NCBI GenBank assembly: GCA_902619745.1 | Contig: CACNFL010000005.1 | Location: 1 to 60,763 of the forward strand | Reading direction: 5' to 3' | DNA from: an uncultured Pelagibacteraceae bacterium | GTDB lineage: Bacteria > Pseudomonadota > Alphaproteobacteria > Pelagibacterales > Pelagibacteraceae | Length of the DNA stretch: 60,763 nucleotides | In this document: in pieces, positions 1 through 8,729 of the stretch | Layout: each line of letters opens with the position of its first letter | Numbering within the stretch: position 1 is the stretch's first letter | Position numbers and translations under genes: made by a program | Notes under the pieces: model-generated | Database searches by the model: none | Told to the model about the DNA's origin: nothing | What the model saw: the letters and a program-made list of their open reading frames with translations, nothing else

Positions 1-1
1 A

Positions 2-373
2 TTCGTTTCTCTTAAAAAAAATAAGGTGAACGTACGCTATGGACCAAGTTTTGAATCTGACATCAAGTATGTTTACAAGAAAATAAATTTACCTTTAAAA
101 CAAATCGATAAAAAAGAAAATTTTAGACGAATTATTGATTTTAAAAATAACAGCGGATGGATTCATATTTCACAATTAAAAAAAAGTAATTCAGTAATAG
201 CCACAAAAGATAAAGTTTTATTTAAGAAACCTACATCTTTTGCTAAACCAGTTGCTCAAATAAAAGAAGGAAGATTACTAATTATAGAAAAGTGTGAACA
301 AAATTGGTGCAAAATTACATCAGAAGAATTTGAAGGTTGGATTAAAACAGATAATATTTGGGGACTAAATTAA
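2..373 (+). CDS. Bacterial SH3-domain protein, 5' end outside window
   Basis: This is the 3' part of a small protein with one or two bacterial SH3-like domains, probably periplasmic and binding cell-wall or peptide ligands. The frame is open to the left edge and reads FVSLKKNKVNVRYGPS, the typical first strand of a bacterial SH3 domain (compare VNLRSGPS). The GTG at 26 is therefore an internal valine and not the start. A second repeat ends in WCKITSEEFEGWIKTDNIWG. The true start and any signal peptide lie upstream of the window. The stop interlocks with that of the opposite DUF3501 gene within TTAA at 370-373. The exact ligand is unknown. Confidence 0.75.
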   Translation, partial: FVSLKKNKVNVRYGPSFESDIKYVYKKINLPLKQIDKKENFRRIIDFKNNSGWIHISQLKKSNSVIATKDKVLFKKPTSFAKPVAQIKEGRLLIIEKCEQNWCKITSEEFEGWIKTDNIWGLN

Positions 374-969
374 TTAAAATCAGCAGATAATGAGGCTATA
401 TTTTCCTTAGATAATTTTGTGCTATGAGAATATTCTTTATGATCAATACCAAGCTCAATTTCTGAACTATTAGATTGAAATTTTTCTATTTGATCATCAG
501 TAAAATTAAAGTGAATAAACTGAACAGAAGAAGCTTTTCCTTCAGCAGAGGTTCTATCAACATCTTCTTCTGGGACTGCTTTAATTTTCTCACCATTTAT
601 TTTCATAAATACTGTTTCTTCTATTCCACCAACTTTTCCAAGAAAAGCAGCCCTTGAAATAGGATTATCTATTTCAAACATTAAAGTTGCAGTTAGTTCT
701 TTGCCGTTAGGTATTAAAGGATTGTATGCAGATAACTCATCATGAAGTTGCTCGTCACCACCTTTTTCAATGTACAACATTTCTTGTACTTGGGCTAACA
801 TTGTTTCATAACTTTCAAAATAAAAAGTGGCATAAGGACCTAAAGCAACTCTTCTATTTTTTTTATAATCAACAATGTTTTTTCTTAATTCACGTCTCTT
901 TTCTGTATAAACATCTAAAGGAATGATGTCTTCTTTTTGAATTTCTCTTTTTTCTCTCGGCATGATCAT
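370..969 (-). CDS. DUF3501 family protein
   Basis: The product is a 199-residue soluble protein matching the DUF3501 family by its N-terminal KREIQKEDIIPLDVYTEKR segment and the central ALGPYATFYFESYETML region. No catalytic function is established for the family. It is the third gene of a leftward operon after rubrerythrin and an Fe-S oxidoreductase, and its start overlaps the stop of the oxidoreductase by four bases (ATGA), which suggests translational coupling. This three-gene set recurs in proteobacteria, so a joint role in peroxide or Fe-S redox chemistry is a fair inference. A second in-frame ATG two codons downstream is an alternative start. Confidence 0.8.
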   Translation of the reverse strand: MIMPREKREIQKEDIIPLDVYTEKRRELRKNIVDYKKNRRVALGPYATFYFESYETMLAQVQEMLYIEKGGDEQLHDELSAYNPLIPNGKELTATLMFEIDNPISRAAFLGKVGGIEETVFMKINGEKIKAVPEEDVDRTSAEGKASSVQFIHFNFTDDQIEKFQSNSSEIELGIDHKEYSHSTKLSKENIASLSADFN

Positions 970-2297
970 AAGTTATAACTTTTTGCCATCAATTCGATAG
1001 GATGTAGTGCCTCATCATTAGATATGTTTGTATCAACTTCTAACTGTTTTAAATGTTTACCAGCTAAAGGACAATCAGAAGCCATATACTTATTATTTTT
1101 GGTTTTTATTTGTCTAGCTGTAGGTCTTCCAACTTTATTTGCTAAATCATGAGTTTCTTTCATTACTCCAAAAGTTCCACCATGACCTGCACATCTTTCA
1201 ACTACATCAATTTTAACGTTTGGTATTAGTTTTAACATATCTCTTGCTTTGATACCCATGTTCTGTGCCCTAGCATGACAAGCATGATGCACGGTTACTC
1301 CTCCGTCAATCTCATTTAATCCTTCTGCTAATCCCTCATTGTTTGCAATATCCACAACATACTCATCAATATCCATAACATTTGTAGATAATTTTTTTAT
1401 TTTTTCTTCGTTTGGTAATAACAAGGGCCATTCAAATTTTAACATCAACCCACAACTAGCTGTTAAGGTTACTACTTTATATCCTTTATCAATCCATTCG
1501 ACTAAATCCTTAGAAACTTTTTTTGCTTGTTCAACAACTTTTGGCAGATCAGCCTGCTCTAGAAATGGCATCCCACAACAACCAGGGTAAGCTTCCTGAA
1601 CTTCTACGCCATTTTTTTTCAAAACTTTTAAAGCGGCAACACCTGTATTTTTTTTATTAAAATTTACAAAACAAGTTGAATAAATAACAACTTTTCTATC
1701 TTTAGAAGATGTTTGATAATTTATCTTTTCTCTATTTTTTTTGAAAAAATTAGAAAAAGTTTCTGAGTTATATTTTGGTAACTGAACTCTTTTATCTATT
1801 CCAGTAATTAATTCTAAGATTTTTCTAATTAATTTATTTTTGATATTTGATGCCCAGTTAACTATTTTAGAGAACATGACACCAATTTTAGCATTTCGGT
1901 CTATTTGGGCTAATTGTGTTGGTACGCTTGGTAATTTACCTAATTTTTTTTGAGCTGCTCTATATCGCAGCATCAAATGTGGAAAATCTAAATCAAAATC
2001 ATGAGGTGGAACATATGGGCATTTAGTCATAAAACACATATCACACAATGTACATGCATCAACGACAGGGGCAAATTGGTCGCTAGATAAGCTTTCAACA
2101 TCTTCATTTTTAGATTCATCAATCATGTCAAATAGCTTTGGAAATGAGTCACAAAGATTAAAACATCTTCGGCATCCATGACAAATATCAAACACTCTTC
2201 TCATTTCAGCGTCTAACTTTTCAGGATTTAAAAAATCAGGATGCTCAAAATCTATAGGGTGTCTTATAGGTGCACCTAAACTTCCTTCTTTGCTCAT
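966..2297 (-). CDS. Fe-S oxidoreductase, GlpC/HdrD-like with CCG domains
   Basis: This 443-residue electron-transfer protein has two N-terminal [4Fe-4S] ferredoxin motifs (C39, C42, C45, C49 and C82, C85, C88, C93). Two cysteine-rich CCG-type domains follow: the first around PGCCGMPF at 238-245 and C282, the second around C340 and C369 (RCAGHGGTFG). This is the layout of GlpC and heterodisulfide reductase subunit D. No membrane segment is evident. It lies between rubrerythrin and a DUF3501 gene, so it may supply electrons to rubrerythrin for peroxide reduction; that is inference. The physiological electron donor cannot be read from the sequence. Confidence 0.85.
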   Translation of the reverse strand: MSKEGSLGAPIRHPIDFEHPDFLNPEKLDAEMRRVFDICHGCRRCFNLCDSFPKLFDMIDESKNEDVESLSSDQFAPVVDACTLCDMCFMTKCPYVPPHDFDLDFPHLMLRYRAAQKKLGKLPSVPTQLAQIDRNAKIGVMFSKIVNWASNIKNKLIRKILELITGIDKRVQLPKYNSETFSNFFKKNREKINYQTSSKDRKVVIYSTCFVNFNKKNTGVAALKVLKKNGVEVQEAYPGCCGMPFLEQADLPKVVEQAKKVSKDLVEWIDKGYKVVTLTASCGLMLKFEWPLLLPNEEKIKKLSTNVMDIDEYVVDIANNEGLAEGLNEIDGGVTVHHACHARAQNMGIKARDMLKLIPNVKIDVVERCAGHGGTFGVMKETHDLANKVGRPTARQIKTKNNKYMASDCPLAGKHLKQLEVDTNISNDEALHPIELMAKSYNL

Positions 2298-2328
2298 ATA
2301 ATTTAATTATTTGAAATTCGAATTGTTT

Positions 2329-2353
2329 TTAGTGGGCGACTAGCGCCCACTAA
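2329..2353 (-). other. Intercistronic hairpin between rubrerythrin and Fe-S oxidoreductase genes
   Basis: A perfect 10-bp inverted repeat (TTAGTGGGCG / CGCCCACTAA) with a 5-nt loop lies 9 bp after the rubrerythrin stop. It is strikingly GC-rich for this genome. In the direction of transcription (leftward) it is followed by AAAAAC and not by a U-run, so it is a poor intrinsic terminator. It could protect the abundant upstream rubrerythrin message, act as a processing site, or cause partial termination. Confidence 0.6.
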
Positions 2354-2362
2354 GAAATTTGT

Positions 2363-2779
2363 TTAGCTAATAGACTCTAAAGTTTTTTGGAATTTACCAG
2401 CGTGTGATTTTTCAGCTTTAGCTAAAGTTTCGAACCAGTCTGCGATTTCTTCAAAGCCTTCTTCTCTAGCAGTCTTAGCCATACCAGGGTACATATCTGT
2501 GTACTCATGAGTTTCACCTTCGATAGCTGAAGCTAAATTAGCTTTAGTTTCACCAATTGGTTTTCCTGTAGCAGGGTCACCAACTTGCTCTAAGTATTCT
2601 AAATGACCATGAGCGTGACCAGTTTCACCTTCTGCTGTTGATCTAAAAACTGTAGCTACATCATTGTAACCTTCGATGTCTGCTTTTTGTGCAAAATAAA
2701 GATATCTTCTATTTGCTTGACTTTCTCCAGCGAATGCTGCTTTTAAGTTTTCTTCTGTTTTACTTCCTTTTAAAGACAT
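2363..2779 (-). CDS. Rubrerythrin (diiron domain only)
   Basis: This is a 138-residue four-helix-bundle diiron protein of the rubrerythrin family, normally a cytoplasmic peroxide reductase. Likely iron ligands are E19, the E52-x-x-H55 pair, E89/E92 and the E123-x-x-H126 pair. The C-terminal rubredoxin domain of classical rubrerythrin is absent, so an external electron donor is needed; the Fe-S oxidoreductase encoded next downstream is the obvious candidate. A strong AAGGAG ribosome binding site precedes the start, and codon use looks optimised for high expression. A promoter and an Irr-box-like palindrome lie upstream, which fits iron-responsive control. Confidence 0.93.
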   Translation of the reverse strand: MSLKGSKTEENLKAAFAGESQANRRYLYFAQKADIEGYNDVATVFRSTAEGETGHAHGHLEYLEQVGDPATGKPIGETKANLASAIEGETHEYTDMYPGMAKTAREEGFEEIADWFETLAKAEKSHAGKFQKTLESIS

Positions 2780-2807
2780 TATTTTTCTCCTTTTAAATGT
2801 TAATCAC

Positions 2808-2835
2808 CATATAATAGTTAATAAGATTATGTCAA
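2808..2835 (-). promoter_or_regulatory. Promoter of the rubrerythrin operon
   Basis: On the minus strand a perfect TTGACA (2830-2835) is followed after 16 nt by TATATG (2808-2813, or TTATAT one base earlier). This gives a leader of about 20 nt before the AAGGAG ribosome binding site and the ATG. It is the best sigma-70-type promoter seen in the window. The operator-like palindrome at 2839-2856 sits immediately upstream of the -35 box. Confidence 0.65.
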
Positions 2836-2838
2836 CAG

Positions 2839-2856
2839 TTTAGAATTATTATAATG
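2839..2856. promoter_or_regulatory. Candidate Irr box upstream of rubrerythrin promoter
   Basis: The sequence TTTAGAATTATTATAATG is a partial palindrome. It matches the element just upstream of irr (TTTATAATTATTCTAAAG at 3319-3336) at 15 of 18 positions. Both resemble the Irr/ICE palindrome of Rhizobiales, roughly TTTAGAA-N3-TTCTAAA. The position directly upstream of the -35 box is compatible with regulator binding. Binding itself is inferred. Confidence 0.5.
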
Positions 2857-2884
2857 TAGATTCTAAGTATTTAATTTTATAGAA

Positions 2885-3313
2885 TTATTTTTGAGTTTGA
2901 TTATCACTCGCAACTCTTACCAAAACTTCAACGGAATTTATTTTTTTTCCAGTTATATTTTTTCTAATATTTATTTTGTCTATATCGTTATCATCACAAT
3001 CGATTAGCTCATGCGTATCTTCATCAAAAAAATGATGATGTGCTGATGTGTTTGTATCAAAATAACTTTTATGACTATCGATTGAAATTTCTTTTAGGTA
3101 TCCTTTTTTTTCAAATGCATGAACTGTGTTATAAACTGTAGCTAGAGATATCTTTTGATTCATTTTCTCAGATAACAATTTAACTAAATCGTTAATTGTG
3201 AAATGAAAAGTTTTTTCTCTATTATACAAAACTTCACACATTTTTACTCTTTGCTTAGTAGGTCTAAGTCCAACTTCTCTTAATTTTTCAATAAAATTGC
3301 AGTTTTTTGGCAT
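2885..3313 (-). CDS. irr: Irr-type iron response regulator (Fur superfamily)
   Basis: This 142-residue winged-helix regulator has the DNA-binding half in residues 1-85 (LRPTKQRVKMCEVLY, ISLATVYNTVHAFEKKGYL). The metal/heme-sensing half carries a triple histidine HHHF at 92-95, as in Irr. In other Alphaproteobacteria Irr senses heme and iron status and controls heme and iron-sulfur genes. Divergence from fabA-fabB-fabI is the conserved context of irr in Rhizobiales, which separates it from the second Fur-family gene at 18.1 kb. An Irr-box-like palindrome begins six bases upstream of the start, consistent with autoregulation. A generic Fur or PerR role is the alternative. Confidence 0.85.
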   Translation of the reverse strand: MPKNCNFIEKLREVGLRPTKQRVKMCEVLYNREKTFHFTINDLVKLLSEKMNQKISLATVYNTVHAFEKKGYLKEISIDSHKSYFDTNTSAHHHFFDEDTHELIDCDDNDIDKINIRKNITGKKINSVEVLVRVASDNQTQK

Positions 3314-3318
3314 TGTTT

Positions 3319-3336
3319 TTTATAATTATTCTAAAG
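3319..3336. promoter_or_regulatory. Candidate Irr box between irr and fabA
   Basis: TTTATAA-TTA-TTCTAAA (3319-3335) is a 7-3-7 palindrome with one mismatched pair, close to the Rhizobiales Irr/ICE consensus. It starts six bases upstream of the irr start codon. It also covers the -35 position of a TATAAT box at 3349-3354 that would drive fabABI. It could therefore autoregulate irr and modulate the fab operon. Its near copy lies upstream of rubrerythrin. Confidence 0.55.
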
Positions 3337-3348
3337 TATGAATAAAAA

Positions 3349-3354
3349 TATAAT
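3349..3354 (+). promoter_or_regulatory. -10 element of fabABI promoter
   Basis: A consensus TATAAT lies 52 bp upstream of the chosen fabA ATG. The matching -35 window (about 3326-3331) is weak and overlaps the Irr-box-like palindrome. This suggests either factor-dependent initiation or repression by occlusion. Confidence 0.4.
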
Positions 3355-3406
3355 GTTTTATTATATTATATTAGGATTAAATCAAGTATTAAGGGAGCTC
3401 AAAATT

Positions 3407-3907
3407 ATGAAAAAAAACTCATACTCCTATGATGACCTAATAACTTGTGGAAATGGTGATCTTTTTGGGCCTGGCAATGCAAAATTACCTCTTCCACCAA
3501 TGCTTATGTTTGACAGAATAACTGAAATCAATGAAAATAATGGAACATTTAATAAGGGCTCTTTAAAAGCTGAATTAGATATTAAAGATGATCTTTGGTT
3601 TTTTGATTGTCATTTTAAAAAAGATCCAGTTATGCCAGGATGTTTAGGTTTAGATGCTATGTGGCAACTGGTGGGTTTTTTTCTAGGTTGGCTAGGAAAT
3701 CCTGGAAAAGGAAGAGCTTTAGGAGTGGGTACTGTGAAATTTACAGGTGAAGTTTTACAGAGTGTAAAAAATGTAAGATATGAAATAGATATGAAAAAAA
3801 TTATGTCTCCTGGAGGAACAACTGTTGGGCTTGCAAATGGAATTGTTCTTGCAGATAATAAAAAAATATATTCAGCAGAAAGTTTAAAGGTAGGTTTATT
3901 TAAATAA
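3407..3907 (+). CDS. fabA: 3-hydroxydecanoyl-ACP dehydratase/isomerase
   Basis: FabA dehydrates and isomerises the C10 intermediate at the branch point of unsaturated fatty acid synthesis. The 166-residue product has the catalytic DCHF...[13 protein letters not shown] motif, with H69 and D83 as the active-site pair (His70/Asp84 in E. coli). The start at 3407 is preferred because AGGGAG at 3392-3397 is a good ribosome binding site and the length fits the family (about 170). The in-frame ATG at 3338 would add 23 unconserved residues overlapping the promoter. It is the first gene of fabA-fabB-fabI, and its stop overlaps the fabB start by one base. Confidence 0.95.
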   Translation: MKKNSYSYDDLITCGNGDLFGPGNAKLPLPPMLMFDRITEINENNGTFNKGSLKAELDIKDDLWFFDCHFKKDPVMPGCLGLDAMWQLVGFFLGWLGNPGKGRALGVGTVKFTGEVLQSVKNVRYEIDMKKIMSPGGTTVGLANGIVLADNKKIYSAESLKVGLFK

Positions 3908-5118
3908 TGAGAAGAGTAGTTATTACTGGTTTAGGAGTAGTTTCTTGCTTAGGAAATAATCAAGAGGAAGTTCATCAATCTTTATTAAACTCAAAATCAG
4001 GGATTTCTTATGCTGAGGAATACAAGGAGCACAATTTAAAAAGCCATGTTCATGGTAAACCAAATATTAAACTTGAAGATCATATCGATAGAAAAACAAT
4101 TAGGTTTATGGGTTCAGGCTCAGCTTATAATTATATTGCAATGAAAGAGGCAATTGAGGACTCTGGATTAGAAGAAAGTGAAGTGAGTAATTTTAAAACT
4201 GGGATTGTAATGGGTTCCGGTGGCCCATCAATTGAAAACGTAATACTTGCAGCAGATAAAACTAGAGCTAAAACTCCAAAACTAATGGGGCCCTTTATTG
4301 TTCCAAGAACAATGGCCAGTACTGCCTCAGCAACACTTGCCGTACCATTTAAAATTAAAGGAACTAACTACACAATGAGTTCTGCATGCGCAACCAGTGG
4401 TCACTGCATAGGAAATTCTATGGAATTAATTCAAATGGGTAAACAAGATGTTGTTTTTGCAGGTGGAAGTGAAGAAATTCATTGGGCGATGACAGCAATG
4501 TTTGATGCTATGACAGCTTTATCATCAAAATATAATGACACTCCACAATCTGCGTCTAGAGCTTATGATAAAACTAGAGATGGGTTTGTAATTGCAGGTG
4601 GTGCGGGTGTGTTAGTACTTGAGGAATACGAACATGCTAAAGCAAGAGGAGCTAAAATATACGCAGAATTAACAGGTTATGGAGCAACTTCGGATGGATA
4701 CGACATGGTAGCGCCATCGGGTGAAGGTGCTGTTAGATGTATGAAAATGGCAATGGCAACTGCCAAAAATAAAATTAATTACATTAATACTCATGGAACA
4801 TCTACTCCAGTTGGAGATATAACTGAGCTTAATGCTATTAAAGAAACTTTTGGAGAGGATATTCCAAAAATTAGTTCAACAAAATCTTTATCTGGTCATC
4901 CTTTAGGGGCTGCTTCAGTGCATGAAGCAATCTATTGTTTGATAATGATGAAAAACAATTTCATAACAGGATCAGCAAATATTACAGATATGGATGATGA
5001 TGCTAAAAAATTTCCAATTGTTGCGAAAACTGAAACAGGAGCAACCTTAAATACAGTAATGTCAAATAGTTTTGGGTTTGGTGGAACTAATGCAGCTTTA
5101 ATTTTTGAAAAGGTTTAG
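3907..5118 (+). CDS. fabB: 3-oxoacyl-ACP synthase I
   Basis: This 403-residue condensing enzyme elongates cis-unsaturated acyl-ACPs made through FabA. The Cys-His-His triad is visible as C161 ([10 protein letters not shown]), H296 ([11 protein letters not shown]) and H331 ([12 protein letters not shown]). The glycine-rich C-terminal [10 protein letters not shown] is the usual thiolase-fold signature. Adjacency to fabA supports FabB over FabF. The start codon overlaps the fabA stop (TAATG), and the fabI gene follows after three bases, so the three genes form a tight operon. Confidence 0.95.
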   Translation: MRRVVITGLGVVSCLGNNQEEVHQSLLNSKSGISYAEEYKEHNLKSHVHGKPNIKLEDHIDRKTIRFMGSGSAYNYIAMKEAIEDSGLEESEVSNFKTGIVMGSGGPSIENVILAADKTRAKTPKLMGPFIVPRTMASTASATLAVPFKIKGTNYTMSSACATSGHCIGNSMELIQMGKQDVVFAGGSEEIHWAMTAMFDAMTALSSKYNDTPQSASRAYDKTRDGFVIAGGAGVLVLEEYEHAKARGAKIYAELTGYGATSDGYDMVAPSGEGAVRCMKMAMATAKNKINYINTHGTSTPVGDITELNAIKETFGEDIPKISSTKSLSGHPLGAASVHEAIYCLIMMKNNFITGSANITDMDDDAKKFPIVAKTETGATLNTVMSNSFGFGGTNAALIFEKV

Positions 5119-5121
5119 TTT

Positions 5122-5907
5122 ATGAGTTTGATGAAAGGTAAAAAAGGATTGATCATGGGTGTTGCTAATGAGAGATCTATTGCCTGGGGTATATCTCAAA
5201 AACTTGCAGAGGCTGGAGCGGAGTTAGCATTTACTTATTTAGGTGATGCTCTAAAAAAAAGAGTTGTTCCTTTAGCAGAAAAATTAAATTCAAATGTTAC
5301 ATTTAGTTGTGATGTTGAAAAAAAAGAGGAAGTAGTTAAATTATTTGACGATATCAAATCCCAATGGGGTGAAATCGATTTTGTAGTTCATGCAGTTGCT
5401 TTTTCAGATAAATCAGAGTTATCAGGTGAGTATCTAAATACGACAAGAGAAAATTTTTTAAGAAGTATGTTAATTTCTTGTTTTTCATTTACTGAAGTAG
5501 CAAAAGAAGCTTCAAAAGTAATGAAACAAGGTGGAAGTTTATTAACTTTAACTTACGAGTCTACTAAAGCAATTCCAAATTATAACGTAATGGGTGTTTG
5601 TAAATCAGCTCTTGAGGCAAGTGTTAAGTATTTAGCTAGAGATTTAGGGGCCAAAGGTATGAGAGTAAATGCTATAAGTGCTGGACCTATCAAGACATTG
5701 GCTGCCTCTGCAATTGGAGACGCAAAATTCTTATATAAATGGAATGAAGACCATTCTTTCCTTAAAAGAAACGTAGATATCCATGATGTTGGAAATTCAG
5801 CATTATATCTATTAAGCGACCTTGCTAACGGAGTTACTGGTGAAATCCACTACGTAGATGCTGGATATAATAAAGTTGGGATGCCAGATCCTAAAAATAT
5901 TAGCTAA
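5122..5907 (+). CDS. fabI: Enoyl-ACP reductase (NADH)
   Basis: FabI catalyses the last reduction of each fatty acid elongation cycle. The 261-residue product shows the FabI-type cofactor segment GVANERSIAWGI (residues 13-24) and the catalytic Y145, Y154 and K161 in the TYESTKAIPNYNVMGVCK region, the normal spacing for FabI rather than FabL or FabV. The start at 5122 follows the fabB stop by three bases; the Met three codons later is an alternative. It ends the fab operon, and a GC-rich bidirectional terminator follows. Confidence 0.95.
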   Translation: MSLMKGKKGLIMGVANERSIAWGISQKLAEAGAELAFTYLGDALKKRVVPLAEKLNSNVTFSCDVEKKEEVVKLFDDIKSQWGEIDFVVHAVAFSDKSELSGEYLNTTRENFLRSMLISCFSFTEVAKEASKVMKQGGSLLTLTYESTKAIPNYNVMGVCKSALEASVKYLARDLGAKGMRVNAISAGPIKTLAASAIGDAKFLYKWNEDHSFLKRNVDIHDVGNSALYLLSDLANGVTGEIHYVDAGYNKVGMPDPKNIS

Positions 5908-5921
5908 AATTTAGTTAAAAA

Positions 5922-5950
5922 AAACCCCAGAATTCTCATTCCTGGGGTTT
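5922..5950. terminator. Bidirectional terminator between fabI and pnp
   Basis: A 9-bp stem AAACCCCAG / CTGGGGTTT with an 11-nt loop lies between the convergent fabI and pnp genes. An A-run (5917-5924) on the left gives a U-run on the minus strand. On the plus strand only a short T-rich stretch (TTTAGAATTTT) follows. It should terminate pnp efficiently and fabI moderately. Confidence 0.85.
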
Positions 5951-5969
5951 AGAATTTTAATTTAGGCTA

Positions 5970-8042
5970 TTACTCAGCAGCTTGCTTCATAGATAGTTTA
6001 ACTTTACCTCTATCGAAACCAATCACCTTAACTTTTACTTCGTCACCTTCTTTGACAACGTCAGTAACTTTAGCAACTCTTTTATCTGCAAGTTCTGAGA
6101 TATGAACTAGTCCATCTTGTTTTCCTAAGAAATTAACAAATGCACCAAACTCCATAATCTTCATTACTTTACCTGAATAAATTTTGTTTAATTCAGCTTT
6201 TGCAGTGATGTCTTTAATCATTTGCATTGCAATGTTTCTAGACTCCTCATCAGGAGCAGCAACTGTTACTACGCCTTCATCATTTACATCTACTTTTGCA
6301 CCTGATTTTTCAACAATTTCTCTGATGGTTGCGCCACCTTTTCCAATTACAGCAGCAATGTCTTTTTTATCTACATTAACTTGTTCCATTTTTGGAGTAT
6401 GTTTTCCAACATCAGATCTTGAAGCTGATAATGCTTTATTCATTTCTCCCAAGATGTGAACTCTTCCATCTTTAGCTTGGCTTAATGCCTGCTCCATAAT
6501 TTCAAAAGTAATACCTGTAATTTTGATATCCATTTGAAGAGAAGTAATTCCATCTTTAGTTCCAGCAACTTTAAAGTCCATGTCACCCAAGTGATCTTCA
6601 TCACCTAAGATGTCTGAAAGGACGCTGAAATCATCACCTTCTTTTATTAATCCCATTGCAATACCAGCAACTGGCTCTTTAATTGGAACCCCTGCATCCA
6701 TTAATGCCAAAGATGTTCCACAAACAGTAGCCATTGAAGAAGAACCATTAGATTCAGTAATCTCTGAAACTACTCTAAAAGTATATGGAAACGCCTCTTT
6801 TGTAGGTAATGAAGAGTTAATTGCTCTCCAAGCTAATTTACCATGACCAATTTCTCTTCTACCTGTTCCAATTCTTCCAGTTTCTCCAACTGAAAAAGGA
6901 GGAAAATTATAGTGAAGCATAAATCGCTCTCTTTGTAATCCATCTAAACTTTCAATTCTTTGCTCGTCATCAGATGTTCCTAAAGTTGCTACAACAATTG
7001 CTTGGGTTTCTCCTCTAGTAAATAATGCAGAACCATGTGCTCTTGGTAAAACACCCACTTCACATTCAATAGGTCTTACATCTGACAATCCTCGACCATC
7101 AATTCTATTTTTATTTTTTAGAATATCAGTTCTAACAATTGATTTTTCAAGATTTTTTAATTGACTGTTAACATCAAGATCTGTGTAGTTTTCATCTTCC
7201 TCATAAAGCTTTTTAGCTTTATCAGTAATCTCTGAAATTTGATTTGATCTATCTTGTTTATCTCTAGTTGCAAAAGCTTTTTTAAGATCTTCTGTAAAAG
7301 TTTCTTCAAGTTTTTTCTTAACTTCAGATAAATCTTTTTTCTCAACTGTCCACTCAGGTTTTCTACATTCTTTTGCAAGTTCCTCAATCATTTCAATTAC
7401 TGGAACAAAGCCTTCGTGACCAAATTTAACTGCATTTAACATTTCTTCTTCTGTTAAACCACTTGCTTCAGACTCAACCATAAGCACAGCATCTTTTGTA
7501 CCTGCTACAACTAGATCTAATTTTGATTTTTCTAATTCTGCTTTAGATGGGTTTAAAACATATTTTCCATCTACAAAACCAACTCTTGAAGCACCTACAG
7601 GACCCATAAATGGCATTCCTGATATAGCTAAAGCCGCTGAAGATGCAGTAATTGACAAAATATCTGGTTCATTTTCTTTATCGTATGAAATTACTGTTGG
7701 TAATAACTGTACTTCATTTTTAAATTCATCAGGAAACAAAGGTCTGATTGGTCTATCAATTAATCTAGAGATTAATGTTTCACTTTCAGTTGGTCTTGCT
7801 TCTCTTTTAAAATATCCACCTGGGATTTTTCCTGCTGCATAATATTTTTCTTGATAATTTACAGATAAAGGAAAGTAATCCATATCAGGATTTACTTTTT
7901 TTGCTCCCACTACTGTTGCTAGTACGACTGTCTCTCCACATGTTGCGATTATTGCACCGTCTGCCTGTCTTGCTACTTTACCTGTTTCTAAACTTATCTT
8001 CTTTCCCGCTACTTCAATTTCCTTCTTATATACTTTAAACAT
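5970..8042 (-). CDS. pnp: Polyribonucleotide nucleotidyltransferase
   Basis: PNPase is a trimeric 3'-5' phosphorolytic exoribonuclease of the RNA degradosome. The 690-residue product has the two RNase PH-like halves (first half starting at the [10 protein letters not shown] and [14 protein letters not shown] motifs; second half with [14 protein letters not shown]). A KH domain with the loop [12 protein letters not shown] and a C-terminal S1 domain ([26 protein letters not shown]) follow. It is the last gene of the leftward nusA-infB-rbfA-rpsO-pnp block, as in most proteobacteria. Its leader contains an unusual GAAAC-rich repeat, which may relate to the well-known autoregulation of pnp. Confidence 0.97.
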   Translation of the reverse strand: MFKVYKKEIEVAGKKISLETGKVARQADGAIIATCGETVVLATVVGAKKVNPDMDYFPLSVNYQEKYYAAGKIPGGYFKREARPTESETLISRLIDRPIRPLFPDEFKNEVQLLPTVISYDKENEPDILSITASSAALAISGMPFMGPVGASRVGFVDGKYVLNPSKAELEKSKLDLVVAGTKDAVLMVESEASGLTEEEMLNAVKFGHEGFVPVIEMIEELAKECRKPEWTVEKKDLSEVKKKLEETFTEDLKKAFATRDKQDRSNQISEITDKAKKLYEEDENYTDLDVNSQLKNLEKSIVRTDILKNKNRIDGRGLSDVRPIECEVGVLPRAHGSALFTRGETQAIVVATLGTSDDEQRIESLDGLQRERFMLHYNFPPFSVGETGRIGTGRREIGHGKLAWRAINSSLPTKEAFPYTFRVVSEITESNGSSSMATVCGTSLALMDAGVPIKEPVAGIAMGLIKEGDDFSVLSDILGDEDHLGDMDFKVAGTKDGITSLQMDIKITGITFEIMEQALSQAKDGRVHILGEMNKALSASRSDVGKHTPKMEQVNVDKKDIAAVIGKGGATIREIVEKSGAKVDVNDEGVVTVAAPDEESRNIAMQMIKDITAKAELNKIYSGKVMKIMEFGAFVNFLGKQDGLVHISELADKRVAKVTDVVKEGDEVKVKVIGFDRGKVKLSMKQAAE

Positions 8043-8095
8043 TTCATTTCCATTTCGTTTCGTTCGTTTCGTTCCATTCCGTTCTATCTATCTTG
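8043..8095 (-). repeat. GGAAC/GAAACGA-rich leader of pnp
   Basis: Between rpsO and pnp the minus strand carries short purine-rich tandem units (GGAATGGAACGAAACGAACG, then AAACGAAATGGAAATG) directly before the pnp ATG. No hairpin is obvious. In this genome such a stretch is out of character, and it forms the whole pnp ribosome-binding region. It may be simple-sequence drift, or it may bind PNPase or another RNA-binding protein. Confidence 0.5.
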
Positions 8096-8099
8096 ACTT

Positions 8100-8348
8100 C
8101 TATTTTCTTAAATTCAATTTCGACAGTACATTTTTGTAAGAATCCATTTTATTTTTCTTTAGGTATTCTAACAATTTCTTTCTTCTATTTACCGCTCTCA
8201 ACAATCCAACAGATGAATGTTTATCCTTTTTGAATTGCTTAATATGTTTAGAGAGAGTTTCAATTTTCTCTGTTAGCAAAGCGATTTGTATCTCTGAAGA
8301 TCCAGTATCTTTATCATGCATTGCTAATTCTTGTGCCTTTTTGTTCAT
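8100..8348 (-). CDS. rpsO: Ribosomal protein S15
   Basis: This small 30S subunit protein binds the central domain of 16S rRNA. The 82 residues contain the family's DTGSSEIQIALLTEKI and HSSVGLLRAVNRRKKLLEYLKK segments. It is about seven residues shorter than the E. coli protein at the N-terminus, because helix 1 begins almost immediately. It sits directly between rbfA and pnp; truB, which usually precedes rpsO, is missing here. Confidence 0.96.
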   Translation of the reverse strand: MNKKAQELAMHDKDTGSSEIQIALLTEKIETLSKHIKQFKKDKHSSVGLLRAVNRRKKLLEYLKKNKMDSYKNVLSKLNLRK

Positions 8349-8360
8349 GCCTCTTTCTTC

Positions 8361-8729
8361 CTATTTATTTGTTTGTTTTATTAAGTTTTCTATTTTTTCC
8401 GCATACTCAAAAGATTCGTCTTTTCTAAAAAGTAATTTTGGTAAAAATTTCATAACCACTTTTTGTGATAAAATTTTTCTAATTAAAAATGAGTATTCTT
8501 TTAAAACATTAATTGTTTCCTCTGCATCTTTTCCTCCCAAAGGAAGAACATATGCTTTGGCAATTTTTAAATCTGGACTCATTCTAACCTCAGTAACAGT
8601 TATTGTGTTTGTTTCTAAGTTTGGCACCTTAGCCTCATTTCTTATAAAAATCATGCTTAAAGACTGCTTAATCATTTCTCCTACTCTAAGCTGTCTTTGT
8701 GATACTGGTTTTCCTATTCTATCTGCCAT
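8361..8729 (-). CDS. rbfA: 30S ribosome-binding factor A
   Basis: RbfA is a small KH-like cold-shock factor that assists 16S rRNA 5'-end maturation. The 122-residue product begins RIGKPVSQRQLRVGEMIKQSLSMI and has the MSPDLKIAKAYVLPLGG strand typical of the family. The ATG start shares one base with the infB stop, indicating co-translation with IF-2. rpsO follows after an 11-base gap, where truB would be expected in most relatives. Confidence 0.92.
   Translation of the reverse strand: MADRIGKPVSQRQLRVGEMIKQSLSMIFIRNEAKVPNLETNTITVTEVRMSPDLKIAKAYVLPLGGKDAEETINVLKEYSFLIRKILSQKVVMKFLPKLLFRKDESFEYAEKIENLIKQTNK

Noticed and set aside
475..657. Open frames opposite known genes (for example 475-657, 1339-1590, 6184-6459, 9549-9851, 12232-12558, 26702-27061)
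   Set aside because: They are antisense to well-supported genes, have no family resemblance or ribosome binding site, and reflect AT-rich composition.
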